The notes under the pieces: model-generated
What the model saw: the letters and a program-made list of their open reading frames with translations, nothing else
Database searches by the model: none
What the model was told of the DNA's origin: nothing
Assembly (NCBI GenBank): GCA_905221605.1
Contig: CAJNDS010002298.1
Span: 10,001-74,000 of the forward strand
Origin: Symbiodinium natans
Taxonomy: Eukaryota > Sar > Dinophyceae > Suessiales > Symbiodiniaceae
Direction of reading: 5' to 3'
Length of the DNA: 64,000 nt
Shown here: piece by piece, positions 41,069-50,575 of the stretch
Layout: each line of letters begins with the position of its first letter
How positions within the stretch are numbered: the stretch's first letter is position 1
Translations under genes and position numbers: made by a program

Positions 41069-41966
41069 CTCTGCTCTGCTCTGCTCTGCCCTGCCCTGCT
41101 CTGCCCTGCCCTGCCCTGCTCTGCCCTGCCCTGTCCCCTTCCCCTGTCTCCTGTGCCCTGTGCCCTGTGCCTGTGCCCTGTGCCCTGTGCTGCCCTGTGT
41201 TGCCCTGTGCTGCCCTGTGCCCTGTGCCCTGTGCCCTGTGCCCTGTGCCCTGTGCCTGTGCCCTGTGCCCTGTGCCCTGTGCCCTGTGCCCTGTGTCCTG
41301 TGCCCTGTGCCCTGTGCCCTGTGCCCTGTGCCCTGTGCCCTGTGCCCTGTGCCTTGTGCCCTGTGCCCTGTGGTCTGTGCCCTGTGCCCTGCCCCGTGCC
41401 CTGTGCCCTGTGCCCTCTCCCTGTGCCCTCCTTGCGCCCTGTCCCTGTGTGCCCTGTGCCCTGTGCCCTGTGCCGGGCAGGGTGCAGGGCAGGGCGCAGG
41501 GCAGGGCGCAGACGCAGGGCAGGGCGCAGGGCAGGGCAGGGCGCAGGGCAGGGCAGGGCAGGGCGCAGGGCAGGGCGCAGGGCAGGGCGCAGGGCAGGGC
41601 GCAGGGCAGGGCGCAGGGCAGGGCGCAGGGCAGGGCGCAGGGCAGGGCGCAGCAGGGCAGGGCGCAGGGCAGGGCGCAGGGCAGGGCGCAGGGCAGGGCG
41701 CAGCAGGGCAGGGCACAGGCAGGGCAGCAGCAGGGCGCAGGGCGCAGGGCACAGGGCAGGGCACAGGGCAGGGCACAGGGCAGGGCACAGGGCAAGGCAC
41801 AGGGCAGGGCACAGGGCAGGCACAGGGCAGGGCACAGGGGCAGGGCACAGGGACAGGGCAGGGTAGTGCCCTATGCCCTGTGCCGACGCGGCGCGGCGGG
41901 GGGCGGGGCGGGGCGGGGCGGGGCTGGGCTGGGCTGGGCTGGGCTGTGCTTTGCTTTGCTTTGCTT
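40556..41966. repeat. 1.4-kb chain of evolving simple repeats
   Basis: A polypyrimidine stretch, then (TTC)n at 40740-40828, (CT)n at 41021-41062, CTCTG and CCCTG pentamers to about 41135, CCCTGTG heptamers at about 41150-41470, then the opposite-strand composition: GCAGGGC and GCACAGGG units at about 41474-41870, then GGGGC, GGGCT and GCTTT pentamers to 41966. Neighbouring units differ by one change, as if one repeat grew out of another. Long ORFs on both strands (up to 538 codons) are products of the repeats and not genes. A short unique piece (about 40845-41020) lies inside. Confidence 0.85.
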
Positions 41967-41997
41967 AGGGGCATAGGACGGACCCTGCGCCAAGGTG
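41966..41997 (-). repeat. Conserved tail box next to simple repeat (copy 1)
   Basis: TAGGGGCATAGG followed by CGGACCCTGCGC on the plus strand. Related boxes occur at 49401-49424 and 55231-55254. In all three the plus-strand left neighbour is a simple or low-complexity repeat. On the minus strand this reads as a short conserved end followed by an A-rich or simple-repeat tail, as at the 3' end of a retroposon. Confidence 0.5.
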
Positions 41998-42037
41998 CGC
42001 CCCGCTGCCGCGTCACGTGAAACTTATGTGTTGTCTT

Positions 42038-42058
42038 CGGCCGCCCTGTTGGCGGCCG
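42038..42058. repeat. GC-rich hairpin
   Basis: CGGCCGCC and GGCGGCCG are perfect 8-bp complements around the loop CTGTT. Structural significance unknown. Confidence 0.5.
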
Positions 42059-42115
42059 CGCGGCGTGGCGCCTTAATGGGTCCTTAGTGCTCCTAGAGCG
42101 CAGGCCCCCAAACAA

Positions 42116-42227
42116 CCGAAGTCCCCCAAAGCCCCCACAAAACGCTTCAGCCTTCCGAAAGTCCAACCAACACCGAAGTCCCTCAAGGCCCCCACAGAAA
42201 CGCCTCAACCTTCCGAATGTCCAACCT
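42116..42227. repeat. Tandem duplication, about 56 bp, two copies
   Basis: Two head-to-tail copies sharing ACCGAAGTCC(C/T)CAA(A/G), GCCCCCACA and CCTTCCGAA, with about 10-15% divergence. Confidence 0.7.
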
Positions 42228-42511
42228 CCCCGCCCCCCAACCCGCAACACCCCTTACCGTTATTACGACCCCACCGGAGGCTCTGTACCGCGACCGCGCC
42301 CGTCCCTTTGCCCCAGAAGCTGCCCCCCGAGTACACCACCTACACCCTAAACACAACCACCACCCCGGGAAAGCTTGACAACATTCTTGCCCGTGCTGCT
42401 TCGGGCCCTGTTTGCGTGAGACTGCAAGCGGCTCGGCCCCTCCTATCTCACCCTCAAGCACAGCTTACTAACAGCCCCCAACCCTACTGAATCCTCGTTA
42501 CGTGTGGGCCC

Positions 42512-42868
42512 CTAGCATGCGTCGCCTACGATGGTCGTCATCGGACTCGTGTTCTTCTTCCCACCCCTCAGTATCTTCTGGTCGATGTAGCCCCCCATTC
42601 TGCCCAAATGTGTCTGGCTCACTCTTCTCGTCCCGCTGTCCTTCACGACGTGGACCAGCTGCAGCTCTTGCGGTGGGGTGAACGGCCGCGTGTCGGGAGT
42701 CTCCACTTCGCCCCCAGCTTGCCCCTCCCCCTCCTCCCGGGCTGCGAGGTTGGCTTCCAACTGCGGGCGCCCATCTTCTCGTTCTCTTTGCTGGTCTTCT
42801 CGGTTGCCCCCCGCCACGCCCTCCACATTTTGCTCGACTGGGCCCCCATGCTCGCTATCTGCGTTCAT
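42512..42868 (-). CDS. Hypothetical protein (118 aa), coupled to the upstream ORF
   Basis: The ATG (42866-42868) overlaps the TGA stop of the 586-codon ORF in an ATGA arrangement, a layout used for termination-reinitiation in some retroelements. The N-terminal 60 residues are highly charged; the C-terminal part (LQLVHVVKDSGTRRVS... GYIDQKILRGGKK) is more ordered. I do not recognise it. It could be the beginning of a second reading frame that is otherwise decayed. Confidence 0.4.
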   Translation of the reverse strand: MNADSEHGGPVEQNVEGVAGGNREDQQREREDGRPQLEANLAAREEGEGQAGGEVETPDTRPFTPPQELQLVHVVKDSGTRRVSQTHLGRMGGYIDQKILRGGKKNTSPMTTIVGDAC

Positions 42869-44556
42869 GTTGCCTTTTCTGCCAGCTGGCCCCCATCCGC
42901 TGCCGCTGCCAGGAAGTTTGCCTCCTTCTTCGGGCGGCCATATTCACGATCATGCCGCGGGAGATCTCGTTGGCCCCATTCAGCGGCATCTGCATGCTGC
43001 CCAGCACGGCCCCCATGTGCGCTATCTACGCTACTCCCACTGCTTCTTCTACAGGCTTTGGCTACGCGGGCTTCATGTTGCTGCTCAGCTTCGGCGTGCT
43101 TTTGAGCCCCTGCTCCTGCTGCTGCTGCTGCTGGGCTGCCTGCGGCCCCGGCCACCCAGGCGTGCAGCCCCCGGTATGCTTGCCACAGCTCACCTCTGTC
43201 GTGGGTGTGGGACCTGGGGAGGGCTTCCCGACTGAGCGCCTCGTGCGCATTGCCCCCTCCCCCCCCTGCTGCTGCCGTTGCCCCGCTGCTTCTGCCGCTG
43301 CTCAGCGGGGCCTGTTCCCCAGCTGTGCTGCCGCGGGCTTCCCCCACCGGGAACTCCAGCTGCGCGTCTGCTGGATGCCGGAGAGCCACCTTTCTTCTGC
43401 CTGCTCGGCGTGACGGAGGAGCGTCGCCATGTCCTCCCACCTCGCTGGGGCGTCGAGTTGGCCCCAGCCTGCTATGACTCCTTCTAGGAGTTCCAGCGTC
43501 TCCTCCACTGGATTGCTTGTTTGCGCGGCGGACTGCCCCTCCTCCGGTTCTGCTATTGGCAAGTGCGCCCATAGGCATCCCATGGCTACGCGCAAGTGGT
43601 TGCAGCTGGTCATCGGTGCTTGTGCTGTCTGCTCGGGGTAGCAGGATTTCCATCGCCCTCGCGATGTGCCCCGCTGCTTCTGCTTCCGTGGTGCTGCTAC
43701 CGCTCCGGTGTTGCCTCGTCACTCCGTGGATGCTGCCTGCATGCAGCGGTGGTGGTGGTGGTGATGGTGTTGGTGGTGGTGGTGGAGGTGGTGTTGGTGG
43801 CGGCGGCGCTGGCCGTGCTCCTCTACGCGTGGTTTGCATGAGCTCCATCCTGTCGTCCTCCTCCTCTCCATGTGGTGGCGGCGACGACGGAGGTGGTGGT
43901 GACGGTGGTGGTGGTGGCGGTGGTCGTGGTCTTGTCCCCTCCTCCTGTCCCTCCCCCTCTGCATCTTCGTCCTGCGCTGAGAGCCTGGTTACGACCGAGG
44001 GCTGTATGCGCCGCCCCACCGGCGGCACGTCGGGGTCAGCTTGGCAAAGTCCCCGATGTGGAGTGGTGTGGCGCTCTGCCGTGGCTTGCCTGCTTTCAGC
44101 CGCGAGCCTCTCCTCGTATCGGGCTCTATCTGCCGTATCTTGTTTGGAGCCTGGTACGACTCCTCCGCTTGCATGTGGGGCTTCTGCTTCTGCTTCTGCT
44201 TCTGCTTCTGCTTCTGCTTCTGCTTCTGCTTCTGCTTCTGCTTCTGCTGCGGCCCCTCCCTCGTAGTGCCTGTCATCCTCCTCTGCTGTCGCTTCCCTCA
44301 TCTGCTGTCGCTGTTCGTGCGCTGCCTGTGCTGCTGTGTCCTGCTTGCCCCCTCCTTGTTCGTCCTGCGTTGGTTGCTGGGTGCTGGGCCGCCTGAGGTG
44401 TCTGTTGAGCAGTTCTGCCCAGTCGGTGGGCTGCGTGTCTCCTGCATCGGCCCCTCTCCTGCCGCTGGCATCCCCCCTCATCTGCTGTTGATACGCCCCC
44501 CACTCGTATCTTTTGCGCAGCCACGCACGCCAAGCTTTTTCAGCTCGGTTCCTCAT
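42865..44556 (-). CDS. Repetitive hypothetical protein (about 563 aa)
   Basis: First ATG at 44556; the frame extends to 44625 by a GTG. The N-terminus is basic and rich in R, W and Q (WLRKRYEWGAYQQQ, then DWAELLNRHLRR). An (Ala-Glu) tract follows, encoded by the GCTTCT repeat at about 44181-44253, then a proline-rich part opposite GGTGGT repeats at about 43740-43930. Around 43300-43610 another minus-strand frame (PVEETLELLEGVIAGWGQLD) looks more protein-like, suggesting a frameshift in the middle. It lies between two retroposon tail boxes in GC-rich DNA, so an ORF1-type protein of a decayed retroelement is possible, but no domain proves this. Confidence 0.4.
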   Translation of the reverse strand: MRNRAEKAWRAWLRKRYEWGAYQQQMRGDASGRRGADAGDTQPTDWAELLNRHLRRPSTQQPTQDEQGGGKQDTAAQAAHEQRQQMREATAEEDDRHYEGGAAAEAEAEAEAEAEAEAEAEAEAEAPHASGGVVPGSKQDTADRARYEERLAAESRQATAERHTTPHRGLCQADPDVPPVGRRIQPSVVTRLSAQDEDAEGEGQEEGTRPRPPPPPPPSPPPPSSPPPHGEEEDDRMELMQTTRRGARPAPPPPTPPPPPPPTPSPPPPPLHAGSIHGVTRQHRSGSSTTEAEAAGHIARAMEILLPRADSTSTDDQLQPLARSHGMPMGALANSRTGGGAVRRANKQSSGGDAGTPRRSHSRLGPTRRPSEVGGHGDAPPSRRAGRRKVALRHPADAQLEFPVGEARGSTAGEQAPLSSGRSSGATAAAGGGGGNAHEALSREALPRSHTHDRGELWQAYRGLHAWVAGAAGSPAAAAAGAGAQKHAEAEQQHEARVAKACRRSSGSSVDSAHGGRAGQHADAAEWGQRDLPRHDREYGRPKKEANFLAAAADGGQLAEKAT

Positions 44557-44851
44557 CCTCTGCTCCCCCCTCCCTTCATGTTTGTTGCGCAGCCAGCGCG
44601 TCACCGCCTCCTCGGGTGTTTCCACGTGTGGCGTGTGGTCACCAGGTTTAAGGTGTTTTGGGGTGGGAGTTGTCTAAAGTTCACTGTGTTTGTGATGATG
44701 CTGCCTTCACTTCAGGATGGCTCGCAGCTGCAAGCCCTTTATAAGCGTCGGATAGTTTTGGTCCCCATGAACGCTCGAACATTTCGCTGAGATCCCTGGA
44801 TTGTTTAGCTTGCAAATTGCTCCACAACTCAACATCCGTTTTGCCCCGCCC

Positions 44852-45026
44852 CTCTCGCCCCTCCGCCCCTGCCCCTCCGCCCCTCCGCCCCTGCCCCTCC
44901 CCTCCGCCCTCCGCCCCTGCGCCCCTCCGCCCCTCCGCCCCTCCACCCCTCCGCCCCTCCCCCCCTCCGCCCCTCCGCCCCTCTGCCCCTCCGCCCCTCT
45001 GCGCCCCCGCCCCCCTCCGGCCGCTC
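44852..45026 (+). repeat. CCCCTCCGC minisatellite
   Basis: Tandem 9-mers and 6-mers of the CCCCTCCGC/CCCCTG type over about 175 bp; the downstream 45056-45135 has looser CTCTGGGGCTGGG repeats. ORFs on either strand are repeat products. 44626-44851 shows nothing identifiable. Confidence 0.8.
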
Positions 45027-45576
45027 CCCAAAAACCCCACCCTACAGGCTGGGCAATCTGGGGATGCGCTGGATACTCTGGGGCTGGGCACTCCAGGGAC
45101 TGGGGACGCTCTGGGGCTACTCTGGGGTTTGATACTGGGCGAAGACTAGACTGGGCGAGGAGAAGAGTTTGCTTTAAAATCTAACAACCCCACACGGAGG
45201 GTGGGGAAAAATTTAAAAAGCAACCATCTAAACCCCCTAATCCACTAAACCCCAAACCTGCAAAACCTTTTGTGAAGTGAGGAGGCACCAGGTGTTTCTC
45301 TCGCGCGTGGCTCGCCGTGCCCTGCGGGCGGCATGTTGGGTGTAAAAAAGGGTTTGTGGACTTGTGCGATTAGTTTTTCTAGGGCTTTCGGGCTTTAGGG
45401 ATTCAGGCGACTCAGGGCGTAACTAGGTTTTTGTAAAGTCTTTTGTTGGTTTGTGGGATTTGCAGTGCGGGTGCTCTACGCTTTGAGGATTTGAGCAGTC
45501 TACTTTAGGGTAGCTAAATTTACTTTACGGAAGTTTGTGTAGGGGTGGAGCCCTTGAAATTTTACAGTACAGCTAC

Positions 45577-46022
45577 GAATACAACCGCCAAACAAAGGAA
45601 GAACTGGCGTGAGACAAACCCGCACCTCAGAAGCTAGTGCAGGAGAGCCAAACCGCAACCCAAGTCGCACCTAAGAAAAACAGGAGCCGAGCCAAGCCAA
45701 GTCAAATCGCACCAAACGCCAAGCCACACCTAGGAAAATACCAAAACCCAAAAAGAGCAAAGCAAACAACGACAAAAAAAACAAAGCAAAAACGAAAAAC
45801 TTAAAACGCAAACTGGTAACATAAAGCAAATGGCAACAAGCAAAAACAAGAGGCAGAAACAAAGCAACGCAACCATCACAAGAAAAAACATCTTTTTAAA
45901 AAAAGTACTGCCCCCCCCCCCCCCCCCCCTTAAAAAAAAAAAACACGCTTCCCTCAATCCCGCCCGTACCGACCGCAAGCGCTCTCCGCCGGCCTCGCCG
46001 AAGAGGCCCGCCGCGACAAAGA
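45577..46022 (+). other. T-depleted, A/C-rich tract
   Basis: The plus strand is almost devoid of T for long stretches (AAACCGCAACCC, GCCAAGCC, AAACAAAGC-type units), with a C19 run at 45911-45929 followed by A-runs. The bias is strongly strand-asymmetric. No coding signal. It could be a degenerate AAC/CAA/CCAAG simple repeat or the tail of a retroposon. 45140-45576 and 46023-46840 hold nothing I can identify. Confidence 0.6.
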
Positions 46023-46841
46023 GAAATTGCAACTAGCATGCAACGCCTGCTATGCAATTTATGGTATCTTCCCGATTGCCCTTATTTTTTTGGCATAGCA
46101 AGTAGCAGGACCTTTCAAACGCCGGTTGCGCGCAACACACATCTGGTCCCTTTCTGGTTGCAGCTCCCCTCCTGTTGGAAGCAAAAGTGCACGCACCCGT
46201 CTAAGGATGCGACCGACGCTGCAGAGCGGAACGCGTCGGGCCTGACGCCGTGCCAGGGCCCAGGGGAGTAAGCGGGCTGGCAGTAGTAGGAAGCACTGTG
46301 TCATGTCGCACCCGGTTTAACGTAAGACTCCGGTTCAGAAACCGCTGCTGAGGCCCACACAGTCTTCGCTTGGTTTGGGGGAAAGCCAACTCTCAGGACA
46401 ACTGGTCTTATTCGGAGTCTTACGGTTGTGGTTCAAGCTGACAAGTGGAAGACCGCATTTAAATGTCGGCCCATGGGCGATTTACACTGAGAAACGCATC
46501 TGAACGTTGAACAAATACCTGGGAAACTGGACTCCAAGCGGCACTTAAATTGAAACATTCTTAAACTAGAAAACTAGATAGAAATTTAAAAGGCTTGAAT
46601 ATAGAGGGACGAATCCGAAGGGCCTTTCATTGAGCATGCGCTCCAATCTCGCCACGAATTCGTCGGTCCTCCAGGTCGCACTCCTGGTAGGCCTCCAGGA
46701 AAGTTCCAATGGAGGCCAACTAAAATAAGCTGGACATATGCTGGACAATCTCAACATCTCTCCTGCGCCTGTCCCGGTCTCGTTCCAATTTCACGTAATT
46801 TGCCTGAACCAGACATGCCTAAGGCACCATTTGCACAAGTC

Positions 46842-47442
46842 GCCGAAGAAGGGCCTCCGAACCCCACTGGAAGGACGCCGCAGGCATGCACTGCAACAAC
46901 TGCTTCGAATATGAGACCCAGATGATGCCGATGCCTGGTGCTTTGTTTCCAGCTCTGCTCTGGCATAAAATTCGGCCTCCTGACGCCACACGACAGAGCC
47001 GCACCGGGGGCGCACTGGGGCTTTGCAAGTGCTTCAGGGGTCGCGCATAGTCCTTGTCCATATGCAGCTTAGCCTGGTTGGCATTCACGAGGTCCAGCAG
47101 CTTCAGGACAGCATGCTGGGCAAGTGCACTCATGTGCCTGCAGCTCCTCAAAATCCCGAAGAAGGACCTCCGAACCCCACTGGAAGGACGCCCCAGGCAT
47201 GCACTGCAACAACTTCTTCGAATAGCAGCCCTTGAGACCCAGATGACGCCGATGCCTGGCGCTTTGCTTCCAGATCTGCTCTGGCATGGGACTCGGCCTC
47301 CTGACGCCACAGGGCGGGCCAGGGCAGAGCCGCACCGGGGGCGCACTGGGGCTTTGCAAGTGCTTCTGGGGTCGCGTATAGTCCTTGTCCATATGCAGCT
47401 TAGCCTGGTTGGCATTCACGAGAGCAGCTTCAGGACAGCCTG
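46842..47442 (-). repeat. Tandem duplication of a ~0.28-kb exon-like segment
   Basis: Segment 46842-47124 is repeated at about 47146-47442 with roughly 90% identity and several small indels (extra AGCAGCCCT and GCGGGCCAGG pieces in the second copy). On the minus strand both copies encode a similar frame (VNANQAKLHMDKDY, then KHLQSPSAPPVRLC, then LLQCMP(A/G)ASFQWGSE), but the indels shift it part-way. It could be a duplicated exon or a pseudogene fragment; I do not recognise the product. Confidence 0.7.
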
Positions 47443-49398
47443 TCTACATGGAGCCTATAGGGCTTATCTGAGAAGCCTGCATGGTGCAAGTGAACGTACA
47501 AGTTGATTATGAGGCAGGCTAAACAAGCGACAAAAACCAACAGCGCAACCAGCAGGCAAACTACACAAACCGTGCACTCCATGAACCTTTCGCTCCAGGT
47601 GTAACATCAGACCGTTTCAACTGATGTGAGTTCATTCAGCCTCGTGCTTCCGTGCAAACTCCTCTTTCTTCTTCTCGGCCTGCCATAGCAAGAATGCGTA
47701 GAACTTGCGATCAAGGAACACAGCATGCAAAAAGATGAAACGCGACAAAGCGAGCGCCGAGACCATCTGCAAACCAAAAACACTCCGGAAGGTCTGAACC
47801 CAAAGCTCGAACCCCGACAAACAGCTGTGGCCTGCACTCGCAGCTGAGATTCACGGGAAGAAATGGGAAGAAGGTAAGCAACACTCTGGAGCAAAAGCTC
47901 TAATTATGTTGACCTCACATATTTAAGACCTGACCTGTTTCTTTCCGAAGTATTCGGACACCGGCAGGCTCCAACAGATCCCAATGATCCCAGCATGCAT
48001 AGCTGTGACCACTCAGATCGGCATCACAAGCATCGCTGAAAGGACGTTAGCCTCAGAAATGCCACTGGATTTGAGGGGGGTCTCCCCGCACTTTGATGTT
48101 GATCTCTTTCAGCAGAGCAGGCGAATAAACGGAAGTTTCCCTTGAAAAGCTCAACATGTCGACGTCACAAACACAGAAGGGAACACCCAATGACGACATC
48201 CCTACGCCTAACGTGGACTGAGGACCCACCCACCCCCGCTATACATTTCTGGCCTGGGGATTGGTAGGGGAACAGGAAATGCATAATGCACCCTAAGACA
48301 TGGTATTGGACAGCATCTGTGTTCCGCTATACATTTCTGGCCTGGGGAATGCGAAAATCTGCCCAAACCACCCCCCTCCCCCGTTGTACATTATTGGGCG
48401 CGGGGCTCTGACGACTGTGGCCTCCTCTTGTGCCTTTCTCGCCGTGGCAGCCTGGCTGAGCAACCACTACACAAGAGTCCCAAGAAAGGCTTTAATATGC
48501 ATTGCTTGATCCTCACGGAGACGATGACGACGATGCATCATCACACACGCCCACGCACAGATGCGCACAGGGTGAGCCCTTTTTGGGCCGAATTCCACCT
48601 GCCTTTGTATCATGAACACCCACCCACGCGGCTTGGAGCGTGGCTTCCAGGAGGGCTTGTGCCAGGTGCACCCATGCTGCTGCGAGGTGACTTGTCGCCC
48701 CCATTCTGGTTGTGAGTGTTGGCTGCGGTGGTGCGTGGCTCCCCCGCCCCCTTGGTATAGCTGTTTGTGGCATTGGGTCGCTTGGTTGCTCGTGCGCTGG
48801 TGCTCGCGTGGCTTGGCGCTTCCTCTTCATTCGGGCGCCGTGGGTCAAAGTCCGGGTCGTAGTCGGTGGCTATGGTGATGGATGCTGCGGGCGGCGGTCG
48901 GCTTGCCCCTGCTTGTGGCTTGGGATTGTGTTGTCCCACGGCGAGGTCGGCTGGATTGGCGGGTCGGTTGCCCCACTCGCCCGGTTCGCCTTGGCTTTGC
49001 AGTGGTGGCGGTGGTTGGCTGGCTTGGTAATCGCCCCCTTCCTGGCTGGCTCCATCGTTCTTGCCCTCCTTCTTGTCCCTGCCAATATCACGACCTTGTA
49101 CTTCACGGTGTCCTCCTGCGGCGTCTTGGGTGGCGGGCTGCGGTCCTGGATCGCCATCTCCTGGTTAGGCCTGGCAGGGTCTGGAGTCTGGACTTTTTTC
49201 GCTGGTTCGGTGGCTCGGCCGGGTCGGCCCCGGATTGCGTTTGGCTGCGGACCCATTGCCCCCCGAGTAGGGCCCATAGGCCCCAGAGAAACAGCCCCCT
49301 CATGTTCACTGCTAGGCGCTGCTGGGTTTGTTGCTTCTGCTTGAGAAACGGCTTCTTGGCTGCATCCTTGCTGCGTGCTGCTTGCGGCTCTTTTCTGT
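47443..49398. other. Mostly non-coding, with repeated motif and a charged minus-strand frame
   Basis: A 22-bp motif, beginning CTATACATTTCTGGCCTGGG, occurs at about 48240 and 48329. From 48513 to 49277 the minus strand keeps hydrophilic open frames (Pro, Asn, Thr, Arg-rich; e.g. DYDPDFDPRRPNEEE) that change phase, giving a hydrophobic plus-strand shadow of 210 codons. This could be the decayed ORF1 of a retroelement. A weak spliced-leader-like string is at 49340-49353. Nothing else recognised. Confidence 0.4.
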
Positions 49399-49400
49399 GT

Positions 49401-49424
49401 TTAGGGGCATAGGGGCTAGGGACT
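49401..49424 (-). repeat. Conserved tail box (copy 2), probable 3' end of the LINE
   Basis: TAGGGGCATAGGGGCTAGGG on the plus strand, about 130 bp after the last open frame of the LINE. It resembles boxes at 41966 and 55231; the part after the first 12 bases is less similar. Confidence 0.4.
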
Positions 49425-49550
49425 GCTCGCGGTTCTCTCTCCCTCTCTCTCACTCGACATGCTTGCAACTGTCCGCCCCGGCGCAGGGCGGGGCCTATGG
49501 CGTCCCTGGCCTGCCCCCTCTCTCGTCTCCCCTAGTACTGCCCATCCCCC

Positions 49551-49868
49551 TCAGCTGGCCCTGCTGCCGCCCGCGACCTCTGCTGCTCTCCCTTGAATGC
49601 GGTCATCCGCGCAGGCATATGGCTTCCGCTTCTTGGCCGGCTGCGGTCTGTTGGGCGCTAGGTTTCGGATTGAGGGCTGCCTGCCCGTCGCGAATTTCGG
49701 GTCAAACTTGCTGACAAAGGAGTGCTGGAGCGCTTGCCAATGCGTGCGGTCTTGCGCCGCCTGCACCCAATCACTGCGTGTCCATGTGAGGGTTGAAGCG
49801 CTTGGGATGCCTCGCCCCTTGTGGGTGCTGCTGCTGTGCCCGCCACCACTTTTGCCCCCTCCACTCAA
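49551..49868 (-). pseudogene. LINE ORF2, extreme C-terminal fragment
   Basis: Frame with TWTRSDWVQAAQDRTHWQAL followed by a basic tail. W-x-R-x-x-W-x-x-AQDR-x-x-W is the kind of segment that closes many LINE ORF2 proteins. It is in a different phase from the preceding fragment. Confidence 0.6.
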
Positions 49869-50300
49869 GCGTGTCTATGGTGGCCCCTTCCTGGCGCGCC
49901 ACATGTCCATGCAGCTGCCATATACGCTCCAAAGCGTGCGTCGACCACCTCTTCACCCCTTCCCGGCGCATAACCGCCCTCGCCAACCGCACGGTGCGCT
50001 TGTGCCACTCTTCCCACCTCTCCCCCTTTTTGCGCTTGTGCCCCACCATCTGCTGGATCTGCTGCAGCTGCTGCGTGTTGGCCATTTTGAGCAACGTTTC
50101 CTGCACCGGCCATGCCGAGCAGCCCCACATACCCGCCGGCCTGACATACGCAAGGTGCAGGGCAAGTCTGGGCTTAATGGGCGTTGGTGTTTTGAGTTCT
50201 TCTTTTCTTGCCCAGAAAGCCCTGCGCGCCCTGGCCGCCATTTCCCCTCCCAGCAAGTGCGCCTGCCCCCTAAAAGCAACCGCGTAATGGTCCTCGGCCC
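49771..50300 (-). pseudogene. LINE ORF2, thumb/C-terminal fragment
   Basis: Contains ARRAFWARKEEL, then YVRPAGMWGCSAWP and a Trp/Arg-rich region, corresponding to the part after the reverse transcriptase palm (aFw... L-x-G-x-x-x-W). The phase differs from the FMDD fragment, with the break near 50300. Confidence 0.6.
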
Positions 50301-50575
50301 CCCGGGCTTGACCCACTCCTTGCCCACCTTGAAGGCACGCTCGTTCCCCCCATTGGTGAGGATGGCCACTTTTTTGCTGTGTATTTCCAGCCCCTCCCGC
50401 TTCAGCTTGGCATCCACATGCGTGAGGCGGCGTTGCAACCTGTCGGGGTCCGTGTCCCACAAGTAGGTATCATCCATGAAGGCCCCCCCGGTTGTCGGGC
50501 ACTCCGGTGGTGGCTGGTAGGCGCGCTTCCCCTTTGGGGGGAAGTGGCGGGAGGCATAGCTGGAGTATGCGCCCC
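50300..50575 (-). pseudogene. LINE ORF2, reverse transcriptase catalytic fragment (FMDD)
   Basis: AFMDDTYLW is the palm motif with the two catalytic aspartates; GLEIHSKKVAIL is the following GL-x-x-N-x-x-K motif. It continues the 501-codon fragment, but in another frame, so a frameshift lies near 50530-50575. Confidence 0.7.

Noticed and set aside
40511-42250. ORFs of 300-538 codons on both strands (poly-Ser, CALCPVP, GHRAQGT repeats)
   Set aside because: Entirely translated simple repeats, open in several frames at once.
43517-44790. Plus-strand ORFs with Cys/Phe or Gly/Val repeats
   Set aside because: Translations of GCTTCT and GGTGGT repeats opposite the Ala-Glu and proline tracts of the minus-strand ORF.
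48712-49344. Hydrophobic 210-codon plus-strand ORF resembling a membrane protein
   Set aside because: The other strand is a hydrophilic Pro/Asn/Arg-rich frame; hydrophobic shadows of such sequence are expected, and no defined membrane-protein family motif is seen.
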